DNA of 64,000 nucleotides from positions 102,340 through 166,339 of the forward strand of contig NZ_BDBQ01000009.1 of the NCBI RefSeq assembly GCF_001613065.1, in the 5' to 3' direction. This DNA comes from Nocardia miyunensis NBRC 108239 (lineage in GTDB: Bacteria; Actinomycetota; Actinomycetes; Mycobacteriales; Mycobacteriaceae). How positions within the stretch are numbered: the stretch's first letter is position 1; each line of letters opens with the position of its first letter. The notes under the pieces are model-generated. The model was not told the origin of the DNA and searched no databases. It worked only from the letters and a program-made list of their open reading frames with translations. The position numbers and the translations under genes were made by a program. This document shows, piece after piece, positions 32,652-40,798 of this stretch.

Positions 32652-33896
32652 TCAGCCGATTTCGATTTTCGCCCGATAGTTCCGCAGCACGACCGCCAGG
32701 CAGGCCAGCGCGACCAGGGCGCCGGCCACGAGCATGACCGGATATCCGAGCCCGGTGGTCTGGTTCAGGAAGGCCAGCAGGGCGGGCAGGCCGAAGCCGA
32801 TGTAGCAGACCGAGTAGAAGACGGCGGTCAGCCCCGCCAGATCCGCCGGTTCGGCGATGCGCTCGACCTCCTGAAGTCCGGCGACCAGGCCGATGCCGTT
32901 CCCGGCCCCGAGCACCGCTGCCGCGACCAGCGCGATCCACAGCGTCAGCGTGTCCGCGGCGACCGCCGCGAGCACCATCCCGCCCGTGACCAGCACCAGC
33001 GCGAACGTCGCGATTCGCGCCGCACCGGGCCGATCGATCCGCCTCGCCACCGACTGGATCAGGAATCCGCAACCCAGGGTCAGCACCGTGAGCAGCGCGG
33101 AGAAACCGATCTGCAGGCTGTGCGCCTTTGCGGCCAGCAGCGTCGGCAGGACCGCGTAGGCCGTACCGACCGAGGCGAACACCCACACCGCCACCGGCAG
33201 CGCGACGCCCAGGAAGCGGCGGTGCCCGGGGGACGGAATCCGCAGATCGTCCCGCAGACGTCCCGGATTCGGTTGCCGCACAATTGTTTCCGGAACGCGC
33301 ATCACCCAGGCCACACCCACCGCACACAGCGCGACGTTCACCAGATACGGCAGCGAATGCGGCCACGGAGCCCACTGCGCCAGCACCCCGGCCACACCCG
33401 CGCCGAGCGCGAATCCCGCGGTCAGACTCATCGCCGAGCGCCGCGCACCGGTCCCGACCGCCGCCGCCGACGAATACGGCGGCTGTGACAATTCCTTGAC
33501 CCAACTGCCGCCCACGGCCATCGCCAGTCCCAGCGCCACGCCCGAGAGCACCCGCCCGGCGGACAGCAGCGCCACCGAATCGGCTCCCACGGCCAGCAGC
33601 AACGACGCCGCCGCGGCGATGAACGGCGCGGGCCGCATGAGCCCGCGCCGCCCGAACCGATCCGAGAGCGGGCCGCCGATCAGCAGGGCGGGCACGATGC
33701 CCAGCACATAGTCGAACAACAGCACGTCCACGGTGGTGACGGACAGACCGTGATTCTTGTACATCACCAGCAACGGCGTGAATTCGTTTCCACCCCAGGC
33801 GATCACGAACATCGCCGCGGCCACGCCCCGCCAGGCCCGCGGCGCGGCCAGCGCGCCGGGCGCGCCCTGGACCTCGACCACCGAAGTCGTCATCAC
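32652..33896 (-). CDS. MFS transporter in a GntR-controlled operon
   Basis: 414 residues with about 12 membrane segments (AAAMFVIAWGGNEFTPLLVM, VLLFDYVLGIVPALLIGGPL, LWIALVAAAVLGAGNGIGLV). The loop GPLSDRFGRRGLM is MFS motif A. The substrate cannot be read. Its start overlaps the stop of the upstream GntR gene by 4 bp (ATGA), so the two are cotranscribed and GntR very probably controls transporter expression through the palindrome upstream of the operon. Confidence 0.87.
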   Translation of the reverse strand: MMTTSVVEVQGAPGALAAPRAWRGVAAAMFVIAWGGNEFTPLLVMYKNHGLSVTTVDVLLFDYVLGIVPALLIGGPLSDRFGRRGLMRPAPFIAAAASLLLAVGADSVALLSAGRVLSGVALGLAMAVGGSWVKELSQPPYSSAAAVGTGARRSAMSLTAGFALGAGVAGVLAQWAPWPHSLPYLVNVALCAVGVAWVMRVPETIVRQPNPGRLRDDLRIPSPGHRRFLGVALPVAVWVFASVGTAYAVLPTLLAAKAHSLQIGFSALLTVLTLGCGFLIQSVARRIDRPGAARIATFALVLVTGGMVLAAVAADTLTLWIALVAAAVLGAGNGIGLVAGLQEVERIAEPADLAGLTAVFYSVCYIGFGLPALLAFLNQTTGLGYPVMLVAGALVALACLAVVLRNYRAKIEIG

Positions 33897-34528
33897 AAAC
33901 CCCGCAATTCCAACTGGTGCACGCCGGACAGATGCTCGATCAGCAGCGCGGCGAAGGCGTCGGCGGCACCGGACTCGATCGCATCGGCCAGTCGCGCGTG
34001 CTCGGCCACGATCTGCGCCGCATTACCCGAATGTCGTTTCACCGCAAGGCTGTTCATCCGGCGCTGCCGCTCCCGCAGCGAGTCGTAGAACCCGGTCAGC
34101 AGCGGATTGCCCGCGGCGGCGACGGCCCCGCGGTGGAATTCGGTGTCCATGGCCGCGAACCGCTCGAGATCCCCCGCCGCGGCCAGCTCACGCTGTGATT
34201 CGATCACCGCGCGCAACTCCGCCAGGAGCGCGGTGCGATCCACGGTCGCCAACGCCCGCACCGCGGCGGTCTCCACGACGTACCGGGCGTGCGCGACATG
34301 TTCGGCCTCCCCCGGCGGGACCGGCACCACCAGCGCGCCGCGCTTGGGGTACAGCCGCATCCACCCCTCGGCCTCCAACCGCAGAAACGCCTCGCGCACC
34401 GGGGTGCGGGAGGTCCCCAGATCCGCGGCGACCTCACCCTCGCTGATCAACTCGCCCCCGGGCAGCGCACCGCCCAGGATCCGTTCCTTGACCTCCCGAT
34501 ACGCACGCTCGGCAGATGAATACGTCAT
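33893..34528 (-). CDS. GntR family regulator, FCD (FadR-like) type
   Basis: 211 residues. The winged helix is SSAERAYREVKERILGGALP, then GEVAADLGTSRTPVREAFLR and LEAEGWMRLYPKRGALV; the C-terminal FCD ligand domain has AMDTEFHRGAVAAAGN with the metal/ligand Asp and His. ATG 34528 is chosen because it begins at the family N-terminus, and a palindrome with an embedded -10 lies immediately upstream. First gene of an operon with an MFS exporter; effectors of this family are usually carboxylic acids. Confidence 0.88.
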   Translation of the reverse strand: MTYSSAERAYREVKERILGGALPGGELISEGEVAADLGTSRTPVREAFLRLEAEGWMRLYPKRGALVVPVPPGEAEHVAHARYVVETAAVRALATVDRTALLAELRAVIESQRELAAAGDLERFAAMDTEFHRGAVAAAGNPLLTGFYDSLRERQRRMNSLAVKRHSGNAAQIVAEHARLADAIESGAADAFAALLIEHLSGVHQLELRGL

Positions 34529-34534
34529 AGACAC

Positions 34535-34547
34535 AAGATGTATCTTA
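34535..34547 (-). promoter_or_regulatory. GntR operator candidate AAGAT-GT-ATCTT overlapping a -10 box
   Basis: A 12-bp perfect inverted repeat sits 7 bp upstream of the GntR start. On the minus strand TAAGAT (34547-34542) reads as a -10 element, so repressor binding would block the promoter directly. The 5' untranslated region would be only a few bases. Confidence 0.5.
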
Positions 34548-34607
34548 GCTTGGCCGCCGCGTCGAACCTTCGGGTAGCCTCCACTGAGCACCAGGTCACA
34601 CCCCGGT

Positions 34608-35027
34608 TCACGGGTGCATGCGCGCACCCTTGGTCACCTTGTCAACGACGTTGCGCGGCCCGTAGACGGCGATTCCGACAAGGTCGAGCGAATCGCTGCC
34701 GACCGCGCGTACGGCGGCGCGGTTGGCGGCGTCGTGGCCGGTGGCGAACAGGTCGGAGGTGAATATCGCCGTCCGGAGTCCACGGTCGAGCGCCTTCGTG
34801 TGCGCCGCCCGCAGTGTCTCCTTCGCACCCTCGAAGACGAGCACCGGTTGCCGGAACATGGACTGGTAGGCGTTGCCGTCCGCATCCTCGTACGGTTCGC
34901 CGATCACCTCCGGCCGCGCCGTGCCCAGACCACTGACCAGGAAGGCCGTCACATTCAAGCGCTGCCACGTCTGCAGGTCGTCCCGCAGCAGGACGGCGAT
35001 CTTGGTATCGAAACGCACATTCTCCAT
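34608..35027 (-). CDS. DUF2000-family protein
   Basis: 139 residues. The beginning (FDTKIAVLLRDDLQTWQRLN, then VTAFLVSGLG) and the end (DLVGIAVYGPRNVVDKVTKG) match the DUF2000 family, small peptidyl-tRNA-hydrolase-like folds without an established activity. There is no signal peptide or membrane segment. It is divergent from an AraC-type regulator with only 50 bp between starts, a pairing that suggests AraC control. Confidence 0.78.
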   Translation of the reverse strand: MENVRFDTKIAVLLRDDLQTWQRLNVTAFLVSGLGTARPEVIGEPYEDADGNAYQSMFRQPVLVFEGAKETLRAAHTKALDRGLRTAIFTSDLFATGHDAANRAAVRAVGSDSLDLVGIAVYGPRNVVDKVTKGARMHP

Positions 35028-35065
35028 GCCGACGACTGTGCGCCGGTCGGGCGAATGAAGGCTTG

Positions 35066-35077
35066 TACGATTCTGGC
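35066..35077 (+). promoter_or_regulatory. -10 box of a leaderless transcript (TACGAT, 6-nt spacer)
   Basis: TACGAT (35066-35071) is exactly 6 nt before ATG 35078 of the AraC gene. It selects this ATG over the upstream in-frame TTG at 35063, which lies before the -10 box. Confidence 0.55.
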
Positions 35078-35884
35078 ATGGTTGCCGACGGCACAGAGCA
35101 GGTCCGGGCCTGGCAGCCGCGGGTGCCGGGCATCGTCGAGGTGTTCCATGCTCGATTCGTCGAACACGTCTATCCGATGCACGCGCACGACGCGTGGACG
35201 CTGCTCATCGTCGACGAGGGCGCGGTCCGCTACGACCTGGACCGGCACGAATACGGCGTCCTGGGTACGGCGGTCTCGCTGCTGCCGCCGCATGTCCCGC
35301 ACAACGGTCAGGCCGCGACCGCGCACGGATTCCGCAAGCGGGTCCTGTACCTCGACACCGGCCGCCTGCCCGAGACGATGATCGGTTCCGCGGTCGACAC
35401 ACCGACGTTCACCGATCCGCTGCTGCACCTGCGCATCCGCCAGCTGCATACCGTACTCGCCACTCCGGGTGAGGAATTCGAGGCCGCCGGACGTCTCACG
35501 CTCGTCCACGATCGCCTCGACACCCTGCTGCGCGGGATCGAACCGCCCACCCGCCACGCCGATCCCCGCCTCGCGCACCGACTGCGCGACATCCTCGATT
35601 CCCGTGCCACAGAGGGTGTTTCGCTGGACGAGGCCGCGGCCGAACTGCATGCCGACCCCACCCACCTGATCCGCGCCTTCGGCCGCGAGTTCGGCATGCC
35701 GCCGCACCGGTACCTGATCGCCCGCCGGGTCGATCTTGCCCGGCCGCTCCTGCTGAGCGGCATGCCCACCCGAGATGTTGCCGCCGCCACGGGTTTTCAC
35801 GATCAGCCGCATCTGACCCGGCATTTCAAACGCATCCTCGGCACGACACCCGCCCGGTACGCGCACAGCGGCCCCACACACTGA
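35078..35884 (+). CDS. AraC family transcriptional regulator
   Basis: 268 residues. The N-terminal cupin-like sensing domain has HARFVEHVYPMHAHDAWTLL and LLPPHVPHNGQ; the C-terminal double HTH reads SLDEAAAELHADPTHLIRAF, FGMPPHRYLIARRVDLARPL and DVAAATGFHDQPHLTRHFKR. This is the standard AraC architecture with an arabinose-binding-like cupin. It is divergent from the DUF2000 gene, its most likely target. Confidence 0.9.
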   Translation: MVADGTEQVRAWQPRVPGIVEVFHARFVEHVYPMHAHDAWTLLIVDEGAVRYDLDRHEYGVLGTAVSLLPPHVPHNGQAATAHGFRKRVLYLDTGRLPETMIGSAVDTPTFTDPLLHLRIRQLHTVLATPGEEFEAAGRLTLVHDRLDTLLRGIEPPTRHADPRLAHRLRDILDSRATEGVSLDEAAAELHADPTHLIRAFGREFGMPPHRYLIARRVDLARPLLLSGMPTRDVAAATGFHDQPHLTRHFKRILGTTPARYAHSGPTH

Positions 35885-36157
35885 TCGGCGCGACCGAACC
35901 GATCGGACAGCGCGCCCGGGTCTGCCGATTCGGCCGGACATACCAATGAGCATGCGGGGTGGGTTCCGCTGCGGGCGAACTCGTTGATCGCGGCAGGATC
36001 AATGTGCGACTGTATATTTCGCGCGGCACGGTCGGCACATGCGATCCGCCACAGCGATGCTCGGCGACCCGACCGGCCGCACACCGGTCCGCCACACGCC
36101 GAGAACCGCATCCGTCCCGTCGATCGCGCTCGAGCCGAGCACATCGAGGAGTGGGCC

Positions 36158-37675
36158 ATGCCCGAGGCCGATCCGGCGGCGATGTCGGAGAACCCTTTTT
36201 CGCCAGCGCAATCCGGCGAGCGCGGGCGGCCGCCGATCGCTCGGCGGCCGGTGTTCGCGGTCGCGGCGGTGGCGGCGATCGTGCATCTGGTGGTGGCCAC
36301 GCGGTTCGGCTGGCATCGCGACGAGTTCTACTACGTCCTGTGCGGCAGGCATCCGGACTGGGGCTATGTCGATCAGCCTCCGCTGGCCCCGCTGCTGGCG
36401 CGAGTGGCCGCCGAGTTGCCGGGCGGGGTGCTGCCGCTGCGATTGCGGGCAATCGCCGCCCAGATCGGTTGCGTCCTACTGACTTCCGTGCTGGCCGCCG
36501 AATTCGGCGGGCGGCGGCGGGCCCAGACCCTGGCCGCGGCGGCCGTCGCCGCCTGCCCGGTGTTCGTGGCGGCCTCGATGCTGTTCGGCACGACGGTTCT
36601 CGATCAGCTGGGCTGGGTGGCGGTACTCGTGCTCACGGCCGGAGCACTGCGATCGGGCACGACCCGAGCCTGGCTCGCCGCGGGCCTGGTGGCCGGTATC
36701 GCATTGCAGGCCAAGGACACTGTGGCGGTGCTGCTGATCGGCATCGTGGCCGGCCTGGCGATCTTCCGGCGTGACGCGCTGCGCGGTCGCGGTCCCTGGC
36801 TGGCCGGGACGCTCGCGATCGTGATCACGGCGCCCAACATCGTCTGGGACGCACGGCATCAGTGGGCGAATCTGCACATGGCGCGGGCGCTGGCCGATCA
36901 GCAGGGCGGCCCGCTCGGTGCGCTGTCACAGATACCCACACTGGTGTTGCTGCTGGCCGGTCCGCCATTGGTCGCGCTGTGGTATTACGGTGTGCACCAA
37001 CTGGTTTCGCGCGAGGGCCGGGAACATCGCTGGCTGCTGGCGGCGGCCGCGGTCATCCTGCTGCTGTTCACCGTCAGCGGCGGCAAAGTCTACTACGCCG
37101 CACCGGTGCTGGCTGGTCTGTTCGCCGCCGGGGCCGTACGGGTCGAGCGCCTCGTGCCGACGAGCCGACGCTGGCCGCTCGCGGTCGCCGGATCCGCGAT
37201 CATCGCGATCGTGATCGGCCTGCCGGTGCTCCCGCCGCGCGCGGAGACCGCGCTGCGCCCGATCAATCCGCAGGCCATGGAGACCTACGGCTGGCCTCGA
37301 CTCGTCGACCAGATCGCCCGTGCCGCGGCACCATTGCCCGCCGAGGTCCCCATCTTCGCCAGCAATTACGGCGAGGCCGGTGCGGTGAGCATCCTGGGCC
37401 CCGCGGCCGGACTACACCGAACGGTGCTCAGCGGCCACAACAACTATCTGTTCTGGGGCCCGCCGCCGGGCACGCCCGACACCGTCCTGTGCGTGGGCCA
37501 GTGGAATACCGCCTACCTGCACCGCTTCTGGTCCCAGGTCACCGAAATCGCACCACTCACCCTGCCGGACGGGCTAACCGATCAGGAAACCGCTCGGCAC
37601 GCCGCCATCTACCTGTGCACCCGGCCACACGGCACCTGGGCACAGCTGTGGCCCGGCCTGCGCCACCTGGACTGA
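36158..37675 (+). CDS. GT39/ArnT-like polytopic glycosyltransferase
   Basis: 505-residue integral membrane protein of the dolichyl/polyprenyl-phosphate mannosyltransferase-like superfamily (GT-C fold). After a short cytosolic start, the first membrane segment PVFAVAAVAAIVHLVVATRF is followed by the signature loop GWHRDEFYYVLCGRHPDWGY, where the Asp-Glu pair marks the catalytic aspartate region, then VDQPPLAPLLARV. About 10 more hydrophobic segments and a periplasmic C-terminal domain follow. It would transfer a sugar from a lipid phosphate carrier to a cell-envelope acceptor. GAGGAG 6 nt before ATG 36158 decides the start; an upstream open frame is not used. Confidence 0.83.
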   Translation: MPEADPAAMSENPFSPAQSGERGRPPIARRPVFAVAAVAAIVHLVVATRFGWHRDEFYYVLCGRHPDWGYVDQPPLAPLLARVAAELPGGVLPLRLRAIAAQIGCVLLTSVLAAEFGGRRRAQTLAAAAVAACPVFVAASMLFGTTVLDQLGWVAVLVLTAGALRSGTTRAWLAAGLVAGIALQAKDTVAVLLIGIVAGLAIFRRDALRGRGPWLAGTLAIVITAPNIVWDARHQWANLHMARALADQQGGPLGALSQIPTLVLLLAGPPLVALWYYGVHQLVSREGREHRWLLAAAAVILLLFTVSGGKVYYAAPVLAGLFAAGAVRVERLVPTSRRWPLAVAGSAIIAIVIGLPVLPPRAETALRPINPQAMETYGWPRLVDQIARAAAPLPAEVPIFASNYGEAGAVSILGPAAGLHRTVLSGHNNYLFWGPPPGTPDTVLCVGQWNTAYLHRFWSQVTEIAPLTLPDGLTDQETARHAAIYLCTRPHGTWAQLWPGLRHLD

Positions 37676-37696
37676 CCATGCCGGGCTCACTCATCT

Positions 37697-38551
37697 CTAG
37701 CTGTACTCGTAGAAACCGCGGCCGGTCTTGCGACCCAGGCGGCCCGCGTCGACCATGCGACGCAGCAGGGCCGGGGGTGCGTAATGCGGTTCGGCGAATT
37801 CGGCGTACAGCGACTCCGACGCGGCCAGGGCGATATCCAGGCCGACGGTGTCCAGCAGGGTCAGCGGGCCCATCGGGTAGCCGCAGCCGCCCTTCATCGC
37901 CGCGTCGATGTCCTCGGCCGAGGCATAACCCGATTCGAGCATCCGCACCGCCTGACACAGGTACGGGATCAGCAGCGCGTTGACGATGAACCCGGACCGG
38001 TCGCCGGCCTGCACGGTGGTCTTGTTCAGCGTGTTCTTCGCGTAGTCGGTGACCGCAGCGGCGGTCTCCGGCGAGGTGACCAGGGTCGAGATGATCTCCA
38101 CCAGCGGCATCACCGGCACCGGATTGAAGAAGTGCATGCCCAGCACCCGCTCGGGCCGCTGGGTCGCGCCCGCGACCTTGATCACCGGAATCGACGAGGT
38201 GTTGGTGGCCAGGATTCCGGCGGGCTTGACGATCTTGTCGAGCTTGCGGAAGATCTCGTACTTCAGCGACTCGATCTCCGGAGCCGCCTCGACCACCAGA
38301 TCACGATCGGCGAAGTCTTCGACGTCCAGCGTCACCCGCACCCGGGCGATCGCCGCGTCGGCGTCGTCCTGGCTGATCTTCCCCTTGCTCACGCCTCGCG
38401 AGATCGAGGCCGCGATCCGCTTCTGCGCGGCGTCGACCAGTTCCTGCTTCGTCTCGAGGACCAGGACCTCGCTTCCGGCCTTGGCGCACACCTCGGCGAT
38501 GCCCGCGCCCATCGTGCCGCCACCGATCACACCGATCAGCTTCACAGTCAC
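37697..38551 (-). CDS. fadB2: 3-hydroxybutyryl-CoA dehydrogenase (FadB2-like)
   Basis: 284 residues, same length as mycobacterial FadB2. The NAD-binding motif IGVIGGGTMGAGIAEVCAKA is at the N-terminus. The catalytic core is ILATNTSSIPVIKVA and GMHFFNPVPVMPLVEII, containing the His of the Ser-Asn/His-Glu catalytic set, and the C-terminal helical domain reads AGDRSGFIVNALLIPYL and GCGYPMGPLTLLD. It oxidises 3-hydroxyacyl-CoA in beta-oxidation or works in reverse for butyrate-type metabolism. Three closely spaced GTG codons (38554, 38551, 38545) are possible starts; GGAG just upstream favours 38551. It ends 21 bp from the convergent glycosyltransferase gene. Confidence 0.9.
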   Translation of the reverse strand: MTVKLIGVIGGGTMGAGIAEVCAKAGSEVLVLETKQELVDAAQKRIAASISRGVSKGKISQDDADAAIARVRVTLDVEDFADRDLVVEAAPEIESLKYEIFRKLDKIVKPAGILATNTSSIPVIKVAGATQRPERVLGMHFFNPVPVMPLVEIISTLVTSPETAAAVTDYAKNTLNKTTVQAGDRSGFIVNALLIPYLCQAVRMLESGYASAEDIDAAMKGGCGYPMGPLTLLDTVGLDIALAASESLYAEFAEPHYAPPALLRRMVDAGRLGRKTGRGFYEYS

Positions 38552-38730
38552 CACTCCAAATCCTGTTCGACAACAGTTCCCGGCCCAGGGCCACAGCTCA
38601 CAATACGAAGGAGGAACTAGACGCCGCGCACCCCGCCCGGCCTCGACCCGCCGCCACCGCGACCGGCTGCACGATCTGCCGAGGCAGCCGTACCGACCGC
38701 CTGGGACCTTGCTCACAATCCGCGACGAAA

Positions 38731-38795
38731 TTTTTACTCTCTCAAACAGAGAAGATAATCTCGAAATCGCGAGAGGGTGATTCTCTCAACCTGTG
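38731..38795 (+). promoter_or_regulatory. Repeat-rich promoter region of the alpha/beta hydrolase gene
   Basis: An AT-rich patch holds CTCTCAA twice, TCTCT-caaac-AGAGA, TCTCG-aaatcg-CGAGA and GAGA-N7-TCTC arms between 38738 and 38795. GATAAT (38754-38759) with TTTTTA 17 nt upstream could be the core promoter. Several overlapping TCTC/GAGA half-sites suggest a cooperative DNA-binding regulator. The rest of the 296-bp gap after the FadB2-like start shows no gene. Confidence 0.45.
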
Positions 38796-38847
38796 CCGGT
38801 CGGGGTCACACACCGATGCGCAGGCCACGGGCGGAAAGGATCCCCGC

Positions 38848-39798
38848 ATGACCATCACCGACAACGATCTTCCCATGCTCGCCGACGGCGCCCCGGAACC
38901 CGTCGTCGCGGAGATCGACGGCATCCCGATCTCCGGACTGCTGGCCCGGGCGCACAACCCGCGCGCGGTCGTCGTCGCACTGCACGGCGGTGCGACCACC
39001 TCGCTGTACTTCGACTGCCCGGGACATCCGGACCTCTCACTCCTGCGCACCGCAGCCGCCGCCGGATTCACAGTGCTGGCCCTGGACCGGCCCGGTTACG
39101 GCCGATCCCGCCCGTACGGCAAGACTTTGGCCGACCCGCGGTTGCGGATCGATCTCATGTACCGCGCGATCGACCATCACCTGGACGCGGCGTCGCGCGG
39201 CGCAGGGGTGTTCCTGATGGCGCATTCGGCCGGGTGCGAGACCGCGGTCCGGATGGCCGCGGACGCCGAACGCGGACCGCGGCTGCTGGGCCTGGAACTC
39301 TCGGGCACGGGACGGCAACGCCAGCCCACGGCAGAGGAGATCCTCGCCGTGCGGCCCCGGCCCGACAATGTGAAGGTGGGGCGGTTGCTGTGGGAGCCCG
39401 CGCGGCTGTATCCGCCCGAACATGTGGGCGGCGGGCTGATCGGTTCCAGCGGACCGGGATTCGAAGGGCAGCTGGTGCAGGAATGGGCGGCGACACATTT
39501 TCCGGAACTGGGTCCGCGAGTGCGGATTCCGGTGCGCTTCACCGTCGCCGACCACGAGAAGGTGTGGCGGAACGATACCGCCGGACTGCTCGAGGTCGCC
39601 GAACTGTTCCCGGCCGTCCCGCGCCTGGTACTGAACGTCCAGCGGAATTCCGGACACAACATCAGCATCGGGCACACCGCGGCGGCCTACCACCTCGAGG
39701 TCCTGGCCTTCGCCGCCGAATGCATCGTCGCCCGGGAGAACGGCGAGTTCAGCGGTCCGGCAAGGCAATTCGACGGTCTGGCCGCAACACAGGGATGA
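38848..39798 (+). CDS. Alpha/beta hydrolase
   Basis: 316 residues, no signal peptide. The fold is indicated by AVVVALHGGATTSLYFD (oxyanion HGG), FTVLALDRPGYGRS, the nucleophile elbow MAHSAGCE with Ser127, and a late His in QRNSGHNIS. It resembles small-molecule esterases or C-C hydrolases; the substrate is not predictable. GGAAAGGA 7 nt before the ATG is a strong ribosome binding site. It has its own repeat-rich regulatory region and converges on the ArsR gene. Confidence 0.8.
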   Translation: MTITDNDLPMLADGAPEPVVAEIDGIPISGLLARAHNPRAVVVALHGGATTSLYFDCPGHPDLSLLRTAAAAGFTVLALDRPGYGRSRPYGKTLADPRLRIDLMYRAIDHHLDAASRGAGVFLMAHSAGCETAVRMAADAERGPRLLGLELSGTGRQRQPTAEEILAVRPRPDNVKVGRLLWEPARLYPPEHVGGGLIGSSGPGFEGQLVQEWAATHFPELGPRVRIPVRFTVADHEKVWRNDTAGLLEVAELFPAVPRLVLNVQRNSGHNISIGHTAAAYHLEVLAFAAECIVARENGEFSGPARQFDGLAATQG

Positions 39799-39927
39799 TT
39801 CGGCGTCCGGACCCGCGCCCTGCGATTCCGACGGCGGGGTCCACACCGAGCATCGGATCCAGCCCGCCGGATGCGGTGGGATCCGCACGAATCCTGTTCG
39901 GCGACCCTTTAATCCACACCCGGCAGG

Positions 39928-40695
39928 TCAAGCGGCCAGGTCGACGCCGAGAATTCGGTCCAAGGTGCGAGCGCCCGAGTCGGTGAGCCGCAGGGCCCGG
40001 CGGGTGTTGTGGCGGACCACCCAACCGGCCGACTCCATCCGGGTCAGCAGTGCCGCGCCGAGGGCTCCGCTGAGGTGGTGGCGCTGTTCGCTCCAGTCCA
40101 CGCAGAAACGCAGCAGCGGACGTCGCTGGGCACGGGTGGCGGCCAGGTCGACGCCCAGGGCGGTGAAGATCGAGTCGGCGGCGGGGCCCAGCTCGTAGGG
40201 GTGCGTGCGGACGGGCGCGGACAGCCTGTCCCCTTGTGCGCGTTCGGTTCCCGCCAGGCCGTCGGTCCGGATCAGGGCCCCGCGGTCGAGCAGCGACTCG
40301 GTGACCGCGACGCCGAGCCGACCGGCGAGATGGTCGTAGCAACTGCGGGCGCGGCGCAGGGCCGCGGCCCGGGTCGATTCCCGCAACGAACGCACGGGAC
40401 GAGTCGGGGCGAGCGCGGCCACCGCCTCGAGTGCGGTGCCCACCTGCGCATCGGCCAGCCGGTAGTAGCGATGGCGGCCGGAACGTTCCACGCTCAGCAG
40501 GCCACCGTCCACCAGCCGCGCGAGATGTTCGCTGGCGGTGGAGGCCGCCACCCCCGCCTCGGCCGCGAGGACCGAGGCCGGTAGCGCGCGTCCGTCAGCC
40601 AGGCTGATCAGCACTCGCGCCCGCGTCGCATCGGCCAGCAGCGCGCCGATCGACGCGACATCGGCGTATCCGTACAGGGGCCGCTCGTCCGTCAT
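39928..40695 (-). CDS. ArsR family repressor with extended C-terminal domain
   Basis: 255 residues, about twice the size of a minimal ArsR. N-terminal winged helix: ADATRARVLISLADGRALPA, SVLAAEAGVAASTASEHLAR and GLLSVERSGRHRYYRLAD. The remaining 150 residues are not the usual metal site (no CxC in the HTH region) but contain LLRFCVDWSEQRHHLSGALG, with Cys, His and Glu residues that could form a ligand site. ATG 40695 is preceded by a CAGACT -10-like box at 6 nt. It is divergent from an MFS exporter, with a perfect 24-bp palindrome over its -35 region, so autorepression and control of the exporter are very likely. Confidence 0.87.
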   Translation of the reverse strand: MTDERPLYGYADVASIGALLADATRARVLISLADGRALPASVLAAEAGVAASTASEHLARLVDGGLLSVERSGRHRYYRLADAQVGTALEAVAALAPTRPVRSLRESTRAAALRRARSCYDHLAGRLGVAVTESLLDRGALIRTDGLAGTERAQGDRLSAPVRTHPYELGPAADSIFTALGVDLAATRAQRRPLLRFCVDWSEQRHHLSGALGAALLTRMESAGWVVRHNTRRALRLTDSGARTLDRILGVDLAA

Positions 40696-40715
40696 GACAC
40701 CAGTCTGCCCCGACG

Positions 40716-40739
40716 ACACTTCGGTGCGCACCGAAGTGT
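40716..40739. promoter_or_regulatory. Perfect 24-bp palindromic operator (half-site ACACTTCGGTGC)
   Basis: ACACTTCGGTGC followed directly by its reverse complement. It covers the expected -35 of the ArsR gene (-10-like box at 40702-40707). Perfect palindromes of this length are rare by chance and typical of ArsR operators. Confidence 0.75.
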
Positions 40740-40756
40740 GCCTGCGTTCATCCATT

Positions 40757-40774
40757 CTTCGGCGCACACCGAAG
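40757..40774. promoter_or_regulatory. Second ArsR operator (CTTCGG-N6-CCGAAG)
   Basis: The same ACTTCGG/CCGAAGT-type half-sites recur 38 bp from the first operator, centre to centre, with a less symmetric core. It covers the expected -35 of the MFS gene, whose -10 may be AACACT at 40786-40791, 7 nt before the ATG. Confidence 0.65.
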
Positions 40775-40798
40775 TTTTTCGGGGAAACACTTGGCGGC

